From positions 4,383,501-4,447,500 of the forward strand of contig NZ_CP108581.1 of NCBI RefSeq assembly GCF_036010665.1: a stretch of 64,000 nt of DNA, written 5' to 3'. The notes under the pieces were generated by a model, which did no database searches, was not told where the DNA came from, and saw only the letters and a list, made by a program, of their open reading frames with translations. This document shows, one piece after another, positions 8,286 to 15,813 of this stretch; the first letter of the stretch is position 1; each line of letters begins with the position of its first letter. The DNA comes from Microbispora sp. NBC_01189 (GTDB lineage Bacteria > Actinomycetota > Actinomycetes > Streptosporangiales > Streptosporangiaceae). The translations under genes were made by a program, and so were the position numbers.

Positions 8286-8357
8286 GGGGACGTTTATAGC
8301 TCCCCAAAGACGTCTCGCCATCCGTCCCAGACGAAGTTTCGACGTCCCGGCGCATTC

Positions 8358-8395
8358 CCTCAAGCTTGGGCCGTATCGATGTTCCAGGAACGTTC
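8358..8395. promoter_or_regulatory. Candidate operator region upstream of the peptide gene
   Basis: The divergent intergenic region contains a CAAGCTTG palindrome (about 8361-8368) and two overlapping palindromes, GTTCCAGGAAC (8381-8391) and GAACGTTC (8388-8395). They lie between the XRE-PLD start (8285) and the precursor start (8447), where an XRE dimer could act on either promoter. This is a sequence-symmetry argument only. Confidence 0.35.
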
Positions 8396-8446
8396 TACGG
8401 CTGGCCTGCGAGTTCGAGGCACGCCGCCTGCGGGGAGGAGCGCACA

Positions 8447-8584
8447 ATGGCAGATCAGGGTAAAGGTGGCGGCAAGCACGAGGGTCAGCGGCCGTCGAGT
8501 CGCCCGGTGGAGACGCCCAAACCGACCGGAGACGGTGTCCGCCCGGGGCAGGGCGGCAAGCACGAGAAGGGCGGCGGTAAATGA
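8447..8584 (+). CDS. Imiditide-like RiPP precursor peptide
   Basis: This is a 45-residue peptide read from ATG 8447, with GGGGAGGAG about 7 nt upstream. It is Gly-rich and strongly basic (six Lys, three Arg, two His) with no hydrophobic leader. GGKHE occurs twice, at residues 8-12 and 36-40, flanking a centre containing TGDGV (27-31). The only other Asp is D3, so D29-G30 is the likely modification site; Asp-Gly is the sequence most prone to aspartimide formation. The stop overlaps the start of a RiPP-type Asp methyltransferase (ATGA). A standalone basic linear precursor plus a PIMT homologue is the defining two-gene layout of imiditides (founding member NmaA/NmaM of Nonomuraea maritima). The product itself is inferred. 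Confidence 0.75.
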   Translation: MADQGKGGGKHEGQRPSSRPVETPKPTGDGVRPGQGGKHEKGGGK

Positions 8585-9711
8585 GGCCGGAGGGGGAGTA
8601 TGTCGCCGCCATGCTCGCGGGACTGGGCGACCTGGGACCGGCGTGGAGGCAGGCGCTGGAAGTTGTCCCGCGTCACCTGTTCATCCCCGACCGGGCCTGG
8701 TGCGCTCCCGAGGACGGCAACGAGGGATTCGTGATCGACCGCCAGAGCGATCCGGAGGGCTGGTTCGCGGCGATCTACCAGCAGAACGCCCCGATCATCA
8801 CGCAACTCGATGACGGGAACCTGGAGATCGACGAAGCGGGGCAGGGCGGGGTGGATTACACCTCCTCCTCGTCCGCTCCGAGCATCGTCGCTCGTGGTCT
8901 CGATCTGCTCGACCCCTACACGGGCGACGAGGTTCTGGAGATCGGCACGGGAACGGGCTGGACGGCCGCCCTGCTGGCGTACCGGCTCGGCGACGCCAAC
9001 GTGACCAGCATCGAGATCGATCCCGCCGTTCACGCCGCGGCGGCAGTCAACCTCAAGGCGGCGGGATACGCGCCGCACCTGGTCCTCGGTGACGGGGCGG
9101 AGGGATGGCCGCAGGGCGCGCTCTACAACGGCGTCCATGTCACGTGCGGCGTGCGGGAGGTGCCTCAGGCGTGGGTGGAGCAGACCCGGCCCGGCGGGGT
9201 GATCGTGCTGCCCTGGATGCCCGGCTGGGAGGCCGGGCACATGCTCAAGCTGATCGCCACCGGGGACGGCTGTGCGGTGGGTCGCTTCCATGGGAGTTGC
9301 GCCTTCATGATGCTGCGTTCCCAGCGCTCCGCCCTTCCCGCCTACTCCGACGATTTCCGGGACTCGGGGACCGACCTGGACCCACGCCGGGTGGTGCGGT
9401 CGTCGTTCGGGGCGGACATCGCCATCGCGGGCCTGCTGCCCGGCGTCGACGCCACGCACACCGATGAGGACGACGGTGGGTTCCACCTGTGGGTGTGGTC
9501 GGGTGACTCAGACGCGCAGGTGCACTACTCGCCCGACTACAAGCGGGCGGCGGTGCATCAGCGGGGGCCGCGCGACCTGTGGGACGAGGTGGAAGAGGCC
9601 TTTTTGCGCTGGGTGAGGTGGGGAAGCCCTGGCCGGGATCGCTTCGGGCTGACCGTTACCCCCGAGGGCCGGCAGATCTGGCTGGATCGGCCAGAGAACA
9701 TGATCCGCTGA
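8581..9711 (+). CDS. Imiditide-type protein-aspartate O-methyltransferase (PIMT homologue), paralogue 2
   Basis: This is a 376-residue SAM-dependent methyltransferase with motif I VLEIGTGTGWTAALLAYRLG near residue 117 and the RiPP-associated C-terminal block (HQRGPRDLWDEVEEAFLRW, then GSPGRDRFGLTVTPEG). In this family the enzyme esterifies one Asp of the partner peptide; the ester is attacked by the next backbone amide and yields a stable aspartimide. Asp/Glu-rich stretches such as DATHTDEDDGG and LDDGNLEIDEAG could bind the basic precursor by charge, as proposed for NmaM. It is translationally coupled to the precursor gene at 8447 and is followed after 10 bp by a ribbon-helix-helix gene. Confidence 0.85.
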   Translation: MRPEGEYVAAMLAGLGDLGPAWRQALEVVPRHLFIPDRAWCAPEDGNEGFVIDRQSDPEGWFAAIYQQNAPIITQLDDGNLEIDEAGQGGVDYTSSSSAPSIVARGLDLLDPYTGDEVLEIGTGTGWTAALLAYRLGDANVTSIEIDPAVHAAAAVNLKAAGYAPHLVLGDGAEGWPQGALYNGVHVTCGVREVPQAWVEQTRPGGVIVLPWMPGWEAGHMLKLIATGDGCAVGRFHGSCAFMMLRSQRSALPAYSDDFRDSGTDLDPRRVVRSSFGADIAIAGLLPGVDATHTDEDDGGFHLWVWSGDSDAQVHYSPDYKRAAVHQRGPRDLWDEVEEAFLRWVRWGSPGRDRFGLTVTPEGRQIWLDRPENMIR

Positions 9712-9721
9712 GTGGTGGCAC

Positions 9722-9928
9722 ATGCCGATGAAGAAGATCGCCATGTACGCCGACCGCGAAGACCTCGCGGTCATCAGGGAAGCCGCGAAGCGCTGTGGCA
9801 TCTCCCAGGCGGAGATCATTCGTGCGGGAATCCGTCTGGCCGCGATGGCGAACCGGGTGTGGGACGAGCCGTTGGACTGGCCGGCACCAGGAGATGGGGT
9901 CCCATCGACGCCAGGGAAGCGTGAGTGA
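9722..9928 (+). CDS. Ribbon-helix-helix (CopG-type) DNA-binding protein
   Basis: This is a 68-residue protein. KKIAMYADREDLAVIREAA, then KRCGISQAEIIRAGIRLAA, forms the beta strand and two helices of an RHH fold. The acidic/Pro-rich tail (WDEPLDWPAPGDG) resembles the toxin-binding tail of antitoxins, but no toxin gene follows. It starts 10 bp after the methyltransferase stop, so it is probably in the same transcript as the imiditide-like genes and may autoregulate the operon. Confidence 0.75.
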   Translation: MPMKKIAMYADREDLAVIREAAKRCGISQAEIIRAGIRLAAMANRVWDEPLDWPAPGDGVPSTPGKRE

Positions 9929-10036
9929 AAGAGACGCTGGCATAGCTTCTTCGATCACTTGCCGCCGCCCGGCGTGGTTGCATGGTTGTGTGATGCCATA
10001 GACCGTCGCCACCGGTGAATCTCGGCGGTCGCCGCG

Positions 10037-10405
10037 TCAGCAGGGTTGGGGCGCCGGAAGCCGGCCGGCGAAGAACGCCCCTGGGGGCACGCCCATCATG
10101 CTGCAGAACTCGGCGGTCATGTGGGACTGGTCGTAGTACCCGGTGGTCGCGGCGAGCTGTGCCAGTCGCCCGGAACGGACCCGGCCGCAACTGAGTGCGT
10201 CGCGGAGGCGGGCGATGCGCGCGAAGGACTTGGGCGGGAGCCCGGCGTCCTCGGTGAGCAGGTGGCGGAGGTGACGTTCGCTGACGGACATGTGGTGCGC
10301 GAGATCGGGCAGGCGCATCGGCCGCCGGGCCGACAACGCACTGGCGGCGCTCTGGACCAGGCGAGCACGGGTCAGATCGTCCGGTGGCCGGGTGCCGAGG
10401 CGGGC
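10037..10405 (-). pseudogene. AraC family regulator, C-terminal fragment
   Basis: Only the AraC DNA-binding domain remains: DDLTRARLVQSAASALSARR, then MRLPDLAHHMSVSERHLRHL, and the second HTH around LAQLAATTGYYDQSHMTAEF. A complete member would be ~250-290 residues with an N-terminal sensor domain. The frame continues upstream of ~10,405 only as antisense of an NmrA-like remnant. This is the second place in the window where a regulator and an NmrA-type reductase in divergent arrangement have both lost their 5' ends. Confidence 0.7.
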
Positions 10406-10428
10406 ACGCCGGAGCGAGGCTCGTCGCG

Positions 10429-10569
10429 GAAGGCCGCAACGCGACCGTGACCGGTGACGTCGAGCGTGTGCTGGGCAGCGCCCCCCGCACCTTCGCCGTC
10501 TGGGCTCACGACCACCGCGCCGCTTTCACCGGGCCGATCACCGGCGTGCGTACGGGGTCGGGGCGCTAG
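10429..10569 (+). pseudogene. NmrA-like reductase, C-terminal remnant
   Basis: About 46 residues are recognisable: EGRNATVTGDVERVLGSAPR followed by TFAVWAHDHRAAF, the usual C-terminal tail of NmrA/SDR-type NAD(P)-binding proteins (compare the tail LGEVLGRKPTAFRDV of the remnant at 5702). The rest of the gene is missing and upstream codons are antisense to the AraC fragment. Its TAG stop overlaps the stop of the convergent oxidase gene at CTAG (10566-10569). Confidence 0.6.
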
Positions 10570-12026
10570 ACGCCCTGGGGGAGGCGGAAGAGGCGGCCGG
10601 GGTCGTAGGCCGCCTTGACCTCGGCCAGGCGCGCGGTGTTCGCGCCGTAGTACTGCTGCCGCCAGTTCGTCAGTTCCGGGTCGACGTAGTTGACGTACGC
10701 GTGGTCGCCGAAGTGCGGCCGCATGGCGGCGTGGGCGGCGCGGGTCCAGGCGGCGGCGCCGGACATGTGGGCGTAGTACTGCACGCTGAAGAGTGCCTTG
10801 CGGTGCGGGAACGCGGTCGCGTCCGGGCGGACCCGGGCGACGGCGCCGCCGAGCGCGTCGAGCAGCACCGAGTGCCGCCCCGGCGCGGCGACCTGCGCCA
10901 GCAGCGCCTTGATCCCGGCGGACGACAGCGGCGTGTAGGCGAAGTGCGACTTAGCGGTGAACGAGTCGCGGACGAGCCTCCCGCTCGCGTTCTGGCCGGG
11001 GAGCGTGCCGGGCCGGTGGCACTGCGCCACCGTCAGCGACGAGCAGCCCGCCTCCACCATCATCGCGTGGTCGTACGCCGAGACCGCGACATAACGACTC
11101 CTGGGGCCGGAGCCGACCCGGTCGGCGAGCTTCTGCAGCAGGTTCTCGCACGCCGCCCTGCCGCCGATATAGAGGCCGCCGACCATCACGTCCGGGGACG
11201 GGTCGTGGTTCAGGTGGCAGTTGGACCACAGCGCGTCGGGGGCGGACGGCGCCCACGCCTGCCACGCCCTGAGCACGGCGGCGGCCTTCGACCAGGGCCA
11301 GTGCAGGAAGAACAGCGTCACCTGACGGGTGGCGTGCGTGCGGAACGTGAACGACGTCGCGACGCCGAAGTTGCCGCCGCCGCCACCCCGGGAGGCCCAG
11401 AACAGGTCCGGGTGCGAGGTCTCCGAGCAGGTCAGCGTCTTCCCGTCGGCCGTGACGATCTTCAGCGACTCCAGCACGTCGCAGGTCAGGCCGTACTGCC
11501 GCGACACCACCCCGATGCCGCCGCCCAGCGTGAGGCCCGCCACGCCCACGGTCGGGCAGGAGCCCGCCGGGATGCTCACCCCGTGCGCGGCCAGCGTGGC
11601 GTACACGTCGACCAGGCGCGCGCCGGCGCCGACCGTGGCGTGACCGCCCGCGTACGCCACGCCGCTCATCCGCGACACGTCGACGACGAGCCCGGTGCCC
11701 GTGGACCAGCCCGCGTAGCTGTGGCCGCCCGACCGGGAGGTCACCGGCACGCCGAACCGCCGCGCGAACGCCAGGCACTCCGACACGTCGGCCGCTCCTG
11801 TGCAGTACGCCACCCCGGCCGGCCGTACGGAGTCGAAGGCCGAGTTGAACACGTGGCGCGCGTTGTCGTACGACGCGTCGCCCGGCCGGATCAGCCTGCC
11901 CTCCAGCCCCCGGCCGAGCGCGGACCAGTCGGCCGGACGGGGACCCGCGGCGGCGAACGCCGTACCGGAGAAGGCGGCGGCCGAGGCGAGCGCCGAGACG
12001 CGAAGGAAGCTCCGTCTGTCGATCAT
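10566..12026 (-). CDS. Secreted FAD-linked oxidase of the berberine-bridge-enzyme family, bicovalent flavin
   Basis: This 486-residue enzyme has a Tat-like signal (DRRSFLRVSALASAAAF, cleavage near residue 25). The FAD-binding PCMH domain follows: SRSGGHSYAGWSTGTG carries the His for 8-alpha-histidyl attachment, and IPAGSCPTVGVAGLTLGGG carries the Cys for 6-S-cysteinyl attachment, so FAD should be doubly covalent. The C-terminal BBE segment is complete (VNYVDPELTNWRQQYYGAN, then PGRLFRLPQGV). Such enzymes oxidise sugars, oligosaccharides or secondary metabolites with O2, giving H2O2. Substrate is unknown. It is monocistronic. Confidence 0.9.
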   Translation of the reverse strand: MIDRRSFLRVSALASAAAFSGTAFAAAGPRPADWSALGRGLEGRLIRPGDASYDNARHVFNSAFDSVRPAGVAYCTGAADVSECLAFARRFGVPVTSRSGGHSYAGWSTGTGLVVDVSRMSGVAYAGGHATVGAGARLVDVYATLAAHGVSIPAGSCPTVGVAGLTLGGGIGVVSRQYGLTCDVLESLKIVTADGKTLTCSETSHPDLFWASRGGGGGNFGVATSFTFRTHATRQVTLFFLHWPWSKAAAVLRAWQAWAPSAPDALWSNCHLNHDPSPDVMVGGLYIGGRAACENLLQKLADRVGSGPRSRYVAVSAYDHAMMVEAGCSSLTVAQCHRPGTLPGQNASGRLVRDSFTAKSHFAYTPLSSAGIKALLAQVAAPGRHSVLLDALGGAVARVRPDATAFPHRKALFSVQYYAHMSGAAAWTRAAHAAMRPHFGDHAYVNYVDPELTNWRQQYYGANTARLAEVKAAYDPGRLFRLPQGV

Positions 12027-12244
12027 GGTCGTACTCCCGAGGTGGTGATCTACCTCGTGAGACGCGCGCTGATCTGGTCCGGTTGGTTACAGTGTCATCA
12101 CTTCGTCCTGTGTGTCGTGTCTCACTTCGCGCCGACCCGCAGGGCCGGCGCGGGGCACATCTCCACCGCCGCTCCCGGCGCTTCCGGTGCTCCCGGCGTT
12201 CCGCCCGCTTCGGTCAGCGCCTACCCCGGTCAGCCCCCGCCCGA

Positions 12245-12979
12245 TCAGCGCAGGGCCGCCGCCGGGAGGCCGAGGAGCTCCGCCAGTGCGCGCTCGCCCT
12301 CGGGGGTGACCTGGACGGCCCGGGTCGAGCCGATCCGCACGCACCACCCCGTCTCCAGCGCGTGGCGGCACAGCGCCGCTCCGGCGAGCCCCGCCAGGTG
12401 CGGCCTGCGCTCGGTCCAGTCGAGGCACCCGCGCGCCAGCGGGCGTCGACCCGACGGGGCGAGGGGCGCTCCGAGGTCGGCGAACCAGCGCAGCCCGGCG
12501 TCCGTGAGCGCGAAGCCGGTGTCCTGGCGCAACAACCCGCGTTCGGTCATCGCCTCCGTGACGGCGATGCCGAGCCGACCCGCCAGGTGGTCGTAGCAGG
12601 TGCGGCCGCGCGCCAGCGCCCCGGCCGCGCTCGCGGCCCGCAACGTGCGCGGCGGGTCCGGCCGCCCGTGTTCGGTTGCGGCGTGCGCCGCGAGGTCCTC
12701 GATCAGGTGGGCCACCTGGGCGTCCGCAAGCCGTACGTAGCGGTGCCGGCCCTGCCGTTCCGCGGCGAGCAGCCCGCCCTCGACGAGCCGGTCGATGTGC
12801 GCACTGGCGGTGGAGGGGGCCACTCCGGCGTACCGGGCCAACTCGCCCGCCGTCCAGGCCCGGCCGTCGAGCAGCGCCAGGCAGAACCGCGCCCGCGTCT
12901 CGTCGGCGAGGAGCGCGGCGAGCGCGGCCAGACCGGAGGTGACCCGCTCGGGAGAAGGCATGGACGGCGTGGACGGCAT
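12245..12979 (-). CDS. ArsR-type winged-helix regulator with C-terminal extension
   Basis: This is a 244-residue protein. The N-terminal ~90 residues form an ArsR/SmtB winged helix: LAALLADETRARFCLALLDG, then LARYAGVAPSTASAHIDRL, and a GRHRYVRLAD wing. The ~140-residue C-terminal part (GRTCYDHLAGRLGIAVTEAM, LTDAGLRWFADLG, CLDWTERRPHLAGLAG) is common to a group of long actinobacterial ArsR proteins that lack metal-binding Cys motifs. It is divergent from an EamA exporter gene, with an inverted repeat between them, so it probably represses that exporter and itself. ATG 12979 is the best start; 12961 is an alternative. Confidence 0.85.
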   Translation of the reverse strand: MPSTPSMPSPERVTSGLAALAALLADETRARFCLALLDGRAWTAGELARYAGVAPSTASAHIDRLVEGGLLAAERQGRHRYVRLADAQVAHLIEDLAAHAATEHGRPDPPRTLRAASAAGALARGRTCYDHLAGRLGIAVTEAMTERGLLRQDTGFALTDAGLRWFADLGAPLAPSGRRPLARGCLDWTERRPHLAGLAGAALCRHALETGWCVRIGSTRAVQVTPEGERALAELLGLPAAALR

Positions 12980-13088
12980 GGCCCCAGCATGCGGCACGCA
13001 CTTTGCGGTCACGAACGAAGAGTCCGTGGCGACAGAGTCCGCAGCGACGCAGACCGGGCGGAACGCCAGGCCGTCCGGCTCGCGGATA

Positions 13089-13106
13089 TTTCGTTATTTG
13101 GCGAAA
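13089..13106. promoter_or_regulatory. Inverted repeat in the ArsR/EamA divergent region
   Basis: TTTCG (13089-13093) and CGAAA (13102-13106) form an inverted repeat with 8-bp spacing. It lies in a locally AT-richer stretch 25 bp before the EamA start, a plausible ArsR-type operator controlling both divergent genes. Confidence 0.45.
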
Positions 13107-13130
13107 CGTCCTGGTCCTAACGTTGGCCGG

Positions 13131-14099
13131 GTGAGAACCGAACCGCGCGCCGACCACCCCCAAGAGCCCCGCCCCCAAGAGACACGCCCCCAACAGACCC
13201 CTCACCAACAGCCCATCCGTCCCGCGGCTCGCGCCGCCCTCGCGGCCGCGGGGGTCACGGTCCTGTTGTGGGCTTCGGCCTTCGTCTCGATCCGCAGCGC
13301 CGGAGAGGCCTACTCTCCCGGAGCCCTAGCCCTGGGACGGCTTCTCACCGGAGCCCTCGTGCTGGGCGTGATCACGCTGGTCCGCCGGCCGGGATGGCCG
13401 GCCCGTGCCGCCTGGCCGGGGATCGTCTGCTCGGGAGTCCTCTGGTTCGGCGGCTACATGGTCCTGCTCAACTGGGGCGAGCGGGAGGTGGACGCGGGCA
13501 CGGCGGCCCTGCTGGTCAACATCGGGCCGATCCTCATCGCGCTCCTCGGCGGCGGACTGCTCGGCGAGGGTCTGCCGCGCCCGCTGCTCGCCGGCATGGC
13601 GGTGTCGTTCGCCGGCGCGGTGGTCGTCGGGCTCGCCATGTCCGGCGGTGGCCGTTCCTCCCTGCTCGGTGTGGTGCTGTGCCTGCTGTCCGCGGCGGCG
13701 TACGCGGGCGGGGTGGTCGTCCAGAAGCCGGCGCTCCGGCACGCGGGGGCGCTGCAGGTGACCACGTTCGGCTGCCTGATCGGGGCGGCGGCCTGCCTGC
13801 CCTTCGCGGGGGTCCTCGTCTCTGAGGCGGCTCGCGCCCCGCTGCCGGCGACGCTGAACATGCTCTATCTCGGCGTCGGCCCCACCGCCGTCGCCTTCAC
13901 CACCTGGGCGTTCGCCCTGGCCCGCACGACGGCCGGCCGGATGGGCGCGACCACCTACCTCGTGCCCGCCCTGGTGGTGCTCATGTCGTGGCTGCTGCTC
14001 GACGAGGTTCCCGGCCTGCTCACGCTGGCCGGCGGGGCCCTGTGCCTGGTGGGGGTGGCGGTCTCCCGCCGCCCCGGCCGGGCGCGGACCCCCGCGTAG
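13131..14099 (+). CDS. EamA/DMT-type membrane transporter
   Basis: This 322-residue protein has ten predicted membrane helices in two EamA repeats. The first repeat contains TVLLWASAFVSIRSAGEAYS and the second LLSAAAYAGGVVVQKPALRH. The N-terminal ~30 residues are hydrophilic and Gln/Pro-rich with repeated PQxTxPQ-like units. Members of this drug/metabolite transporter family export amino acids, purines or drugs. The GTG at 13131 begins a sensible N-terminus just after the divergent promoter. Likely regulated by the ArsR-type protein at 12245. Confidence 0.88.
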   Translation: MRTEPRADHPQEPRPQETRPQQTPHQQPIRPAARAALAAAGVTVLLWASAFVSIRSAGEAYSPGALALGRLLTGALVLGVITLVRRPGWPARAAWPGIVCSGVLWFGGYMVLLNWGEREVDAGTAALLVNIGPILIALLGGGLLGEGLPRPLLAGMAVSFAGAVVVGLAMSGGGRSSLLGVVLCLLSAAAYAGGVVVQKPALRHAGALQVTTFGCLIGAAACLPFAGVLVSEAARAPLPATLNMLYLGVGPTAVAFTTWAFALARTTAGRMGATTYLVPALVVLMSWLLLDEVPGLLTLAGGALCLVGVAVSRRPGRARTPA

Positions 14100-14100
14100 G

Positions 14101-14295
14101 TCAGGTATGCGCCGTCACGTCCTCTCCCGTCACGTCCCCTCCAGCCACGTCCTGCCGGCTGCGCAGCACCGGCCAGAAGTACGCGGACCTGTCGCCGAGC
14201 CGGCAGGTCGTGCCGCCCGTGGCGAGGCTCTCGTCGGTGGAGGACCCGTTGGTGGTGAGGCTGCCGACGTAGTCGTGGACGTGGTGCGCGCCGTT
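14101..14295 (-). pseudogene. DUF1996 domain fragment
   Basis: About 60 residues are readable: NGAHHVHDYVGSLTTNGSST, then ESLATGGTTCRLGDRSAYF and WPVLR, matching the start of the DUF1996 domain of large secreted proteins. Both the N-terminal secretion signal and the ~200 downstream residues are missing. Upstream the frame runs into antisense of the IS110 remnant, which suggests that insertion or recombination destroyed the gene. Confidence 0.6.
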
Positions 14296-14310
14296 CGACC
14301 CGCCTCGTCC

Positions 14311-14412
14311 GGGAAGACCACCCGGCACCGGCTCAACCGCGGAGGCGACCGGCAGGCCAACGCCGCCCTCTACCGCGTGGTCCTGTGCCGCCTGCGCTGG
14401 GACCCCCGCACC
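14311..14412 (+). pseudogene. IS110-family transposase fragment
   Basis: About 34 residues, GKTTRHRLNRGGDRQANAAL followed by YRVVLCRLRWDPRT, match the conserved C-terminal region of IS110/IS116/IS902 transposases (serine/DEDD type). No other part of the transposase is present and the element ends cannot be recognised. Confidence 0.65.
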
Positions 14413-14451
14413 CACGCTGCATCGGTCGGCCTGACGGGCCCGTGCCACAGG

Positions 14452-14727
14452 TCATTCATGGCTGTGGTCCCAGGGGTCGGTGTCGATTCGGTCATCTGCG
14501 CCGAACAGGCCATCGGCTTCCTGCCGCATCTCGGTCCAGGCCACCCGAGGCAGTCGGCGGTGACTGGCGATCAGTTCCTCGGCTGTCAGGCGTCGCTTGC
14601 GAGGCCCGTAGCGAAGCCCGGTGGTTTCGATGTCATCGCGCGTGGTCTCGTGGCTGTCGTCGGTCGTGGTCGAGCCCCCTGCCGCGGCGGGGTTGGTGGG
14701 GGGCACTGCCTTTCCGTCGCCTTTCAT
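14452..14727 (-). CDS. Small antitoxin-like hypothetical protein
   Basis: This is a 91-residue hydrophilic protein. The N-terminal half is Thr/Asp-rich and probably disordered. The second half, [20 protein letters not shown] followed by [20 protein letters not shown], ends in WDHSHE and resembles the toxin-binding tails of type II antitoxins paired with PIN-domain toxins. No toxin gene follows; the next sequence downstream is the IS110/DUF1996 debris. It may be an orphan antitoxin. Only a weak ribosome binding site precedes ATG 14727, so it could also be non-functional. Confidence 0.45.
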   Translation of the reverse strand: MKGDGKAVPPTNPAAAGGSTTTDDSHETTRDDIETTGLRYGPRKRRLTAEELIASHRRLPRVAWTEMRQEADGLFGADDRIDTDPWDHSHE

Positions 14728-14963
14728 ATACCCAGAGTAGTTTCCCTGTTGTGCGGCATGACGGGTTCAGGCGATCGGAAGTGAAGCTGCTCGGCCGTGG
14801 CAGGGCTGGTTAAATGGCGGGAGACCCCTCGGTGGGTGAGACCCCTGCGCTGCATGAATGAAGTTGACGTTCGTGTAGATATGGGGTGATATCGGGTGCG
14901 GTGGTGCCGGGCTTTCGGTCAATGGGGATCGGAAGGGACGTGCTCATCGTGGAGGAGTGGCGC

Positions 14964-15785
14964 ATGCCTGCGACGCCGTACGGCCGGGCCGGGTCGGGAG
15001 ACGTGCTGCCCCCGCCGCGCAGCTTCGGCGAGGAGGGCGGGCGCCTTTCCTACGGCGGCTACCTCCGGCTGCCCGAGCTGCTCGCCCAGCAGGAGCAGCG
15101 GTCCGGGGCCAGCGACGAACTGCTGTTCATCACCGTCCACCAGGTCTACGAGCTGTGGTTCAAGCTCCTGCTGCACGAGCTGGAGCGGATCAGGGACGCG
15201 ATGGCGGAGGGCGCGCTGTGGCGGGCCAGGCACCTGTTCCGCCGGGTGCACGCGGTCGAGAAGGTCCTGGTCGACCAGGTCCAGGTGATGGAGACCATGA
15301 CGCCGCAGGACTTCCTGGAGTTCCGGTCGGTGCTCGCCCCCGCGAGCGGCTTCCAGTCGGTGCAGTTCCGGGAGCTCGAGTTCCTGTCGGGCGCCAAGGA
15401 CCCCTCGTACCTCGGCCGGTTGCGGGGCGCGGGCGACGCGGAAATCGCCAGGCTGCGGCGTCGGCTCGCCGAGCCGACGCTGTGGGATGCTTATCTCACC
15501 GCCCTCTCCCAGCGTGGCCTGCCGGTCTCCGACGAAGAGATCATGGACTCCCTGCTGGCCGTGGCCCGCGACCGGGGATCGTACGACGATCTGTGGGACC
15601 TGGCCGAGGATCTTCTCACCCACGACGAGACGACCGCTCTGTGGCGGATGCGACACGTACAGATGGTCGAGCGCCAGATCGGGACGAAATCCGGTACCGG
15701 CGGCTCGTCTGGGGCACCTTATCTCCGGGGACGGACGCGTTTGCACTTCTTCCCCCTGCTATGGGAACTACGGGCCTGGCTTTGA
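14964..15785 (+). CDS. kynA: Tryptophan 2,3-dioxygenase
   Basis: This 273-residue heme enzyme opens the indole ring of L-tryptophan with O2 to give N-formylkynurenine, the first step of kynurenine catabolism. Family motifs: LSYGGYLRLPELLAQQ, the FITVHQVYELWFKLLLHELE helix (distal pocket), FLEFRSVLAPASGFQSVQFR, and RHVQMVERQIGTKSGTGGSS carrying the proximal heme His and substrate-binding loop. ATG 14964 follows GGAGGAG at 14951. No kynureninase or formamidase gene is adjacent. The gene lies 28 bp upstream of gdh on the same strand, so co-transcription is plausible. Confidence 0.93.
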   Translation: MPATPYGRAGSGDVLPPPRSFGEEGGRLSYGGYLRLPELLAQQEQRSGASDELLFITVHQVYELWFKLLLHELERIRDAMAEGALWRARHLFRRVHAVEKVLVDQVQVMETMTPQDFLEFRSVLAPASGFQSVQFRELEFLSGAKDPSYLGRLRGAGDAEIARLRRRLAEPTLWDAYLTALSQRGLPVSDEEIMDSLLAVARDRGSYDDLWDLAEDLLTHDETTALWRMRHVQMVERQIGTKSGTGGSSGAPYLRGRTRLHFFPLLWELRAWL

Positions 15786-15813
15786 GATCCTCACAAGGGA
15801 GTGAGTTAGCGAC

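Noticed and set aside
12087..13208. Long minus-strand frame over the ArsR region and other overlapping frames there
   Set aside because: Only the frame at 12245-12979 carries a recognisable winged-helix domain.
14107..14784. A 225-codon plus-strand frame as one gene
   Set aside because: Only ~34 internal residues (the IS110 piece) resemble a protein. The rest is antisense to the DUF1996 fragment and to the antitoxin-like gene.
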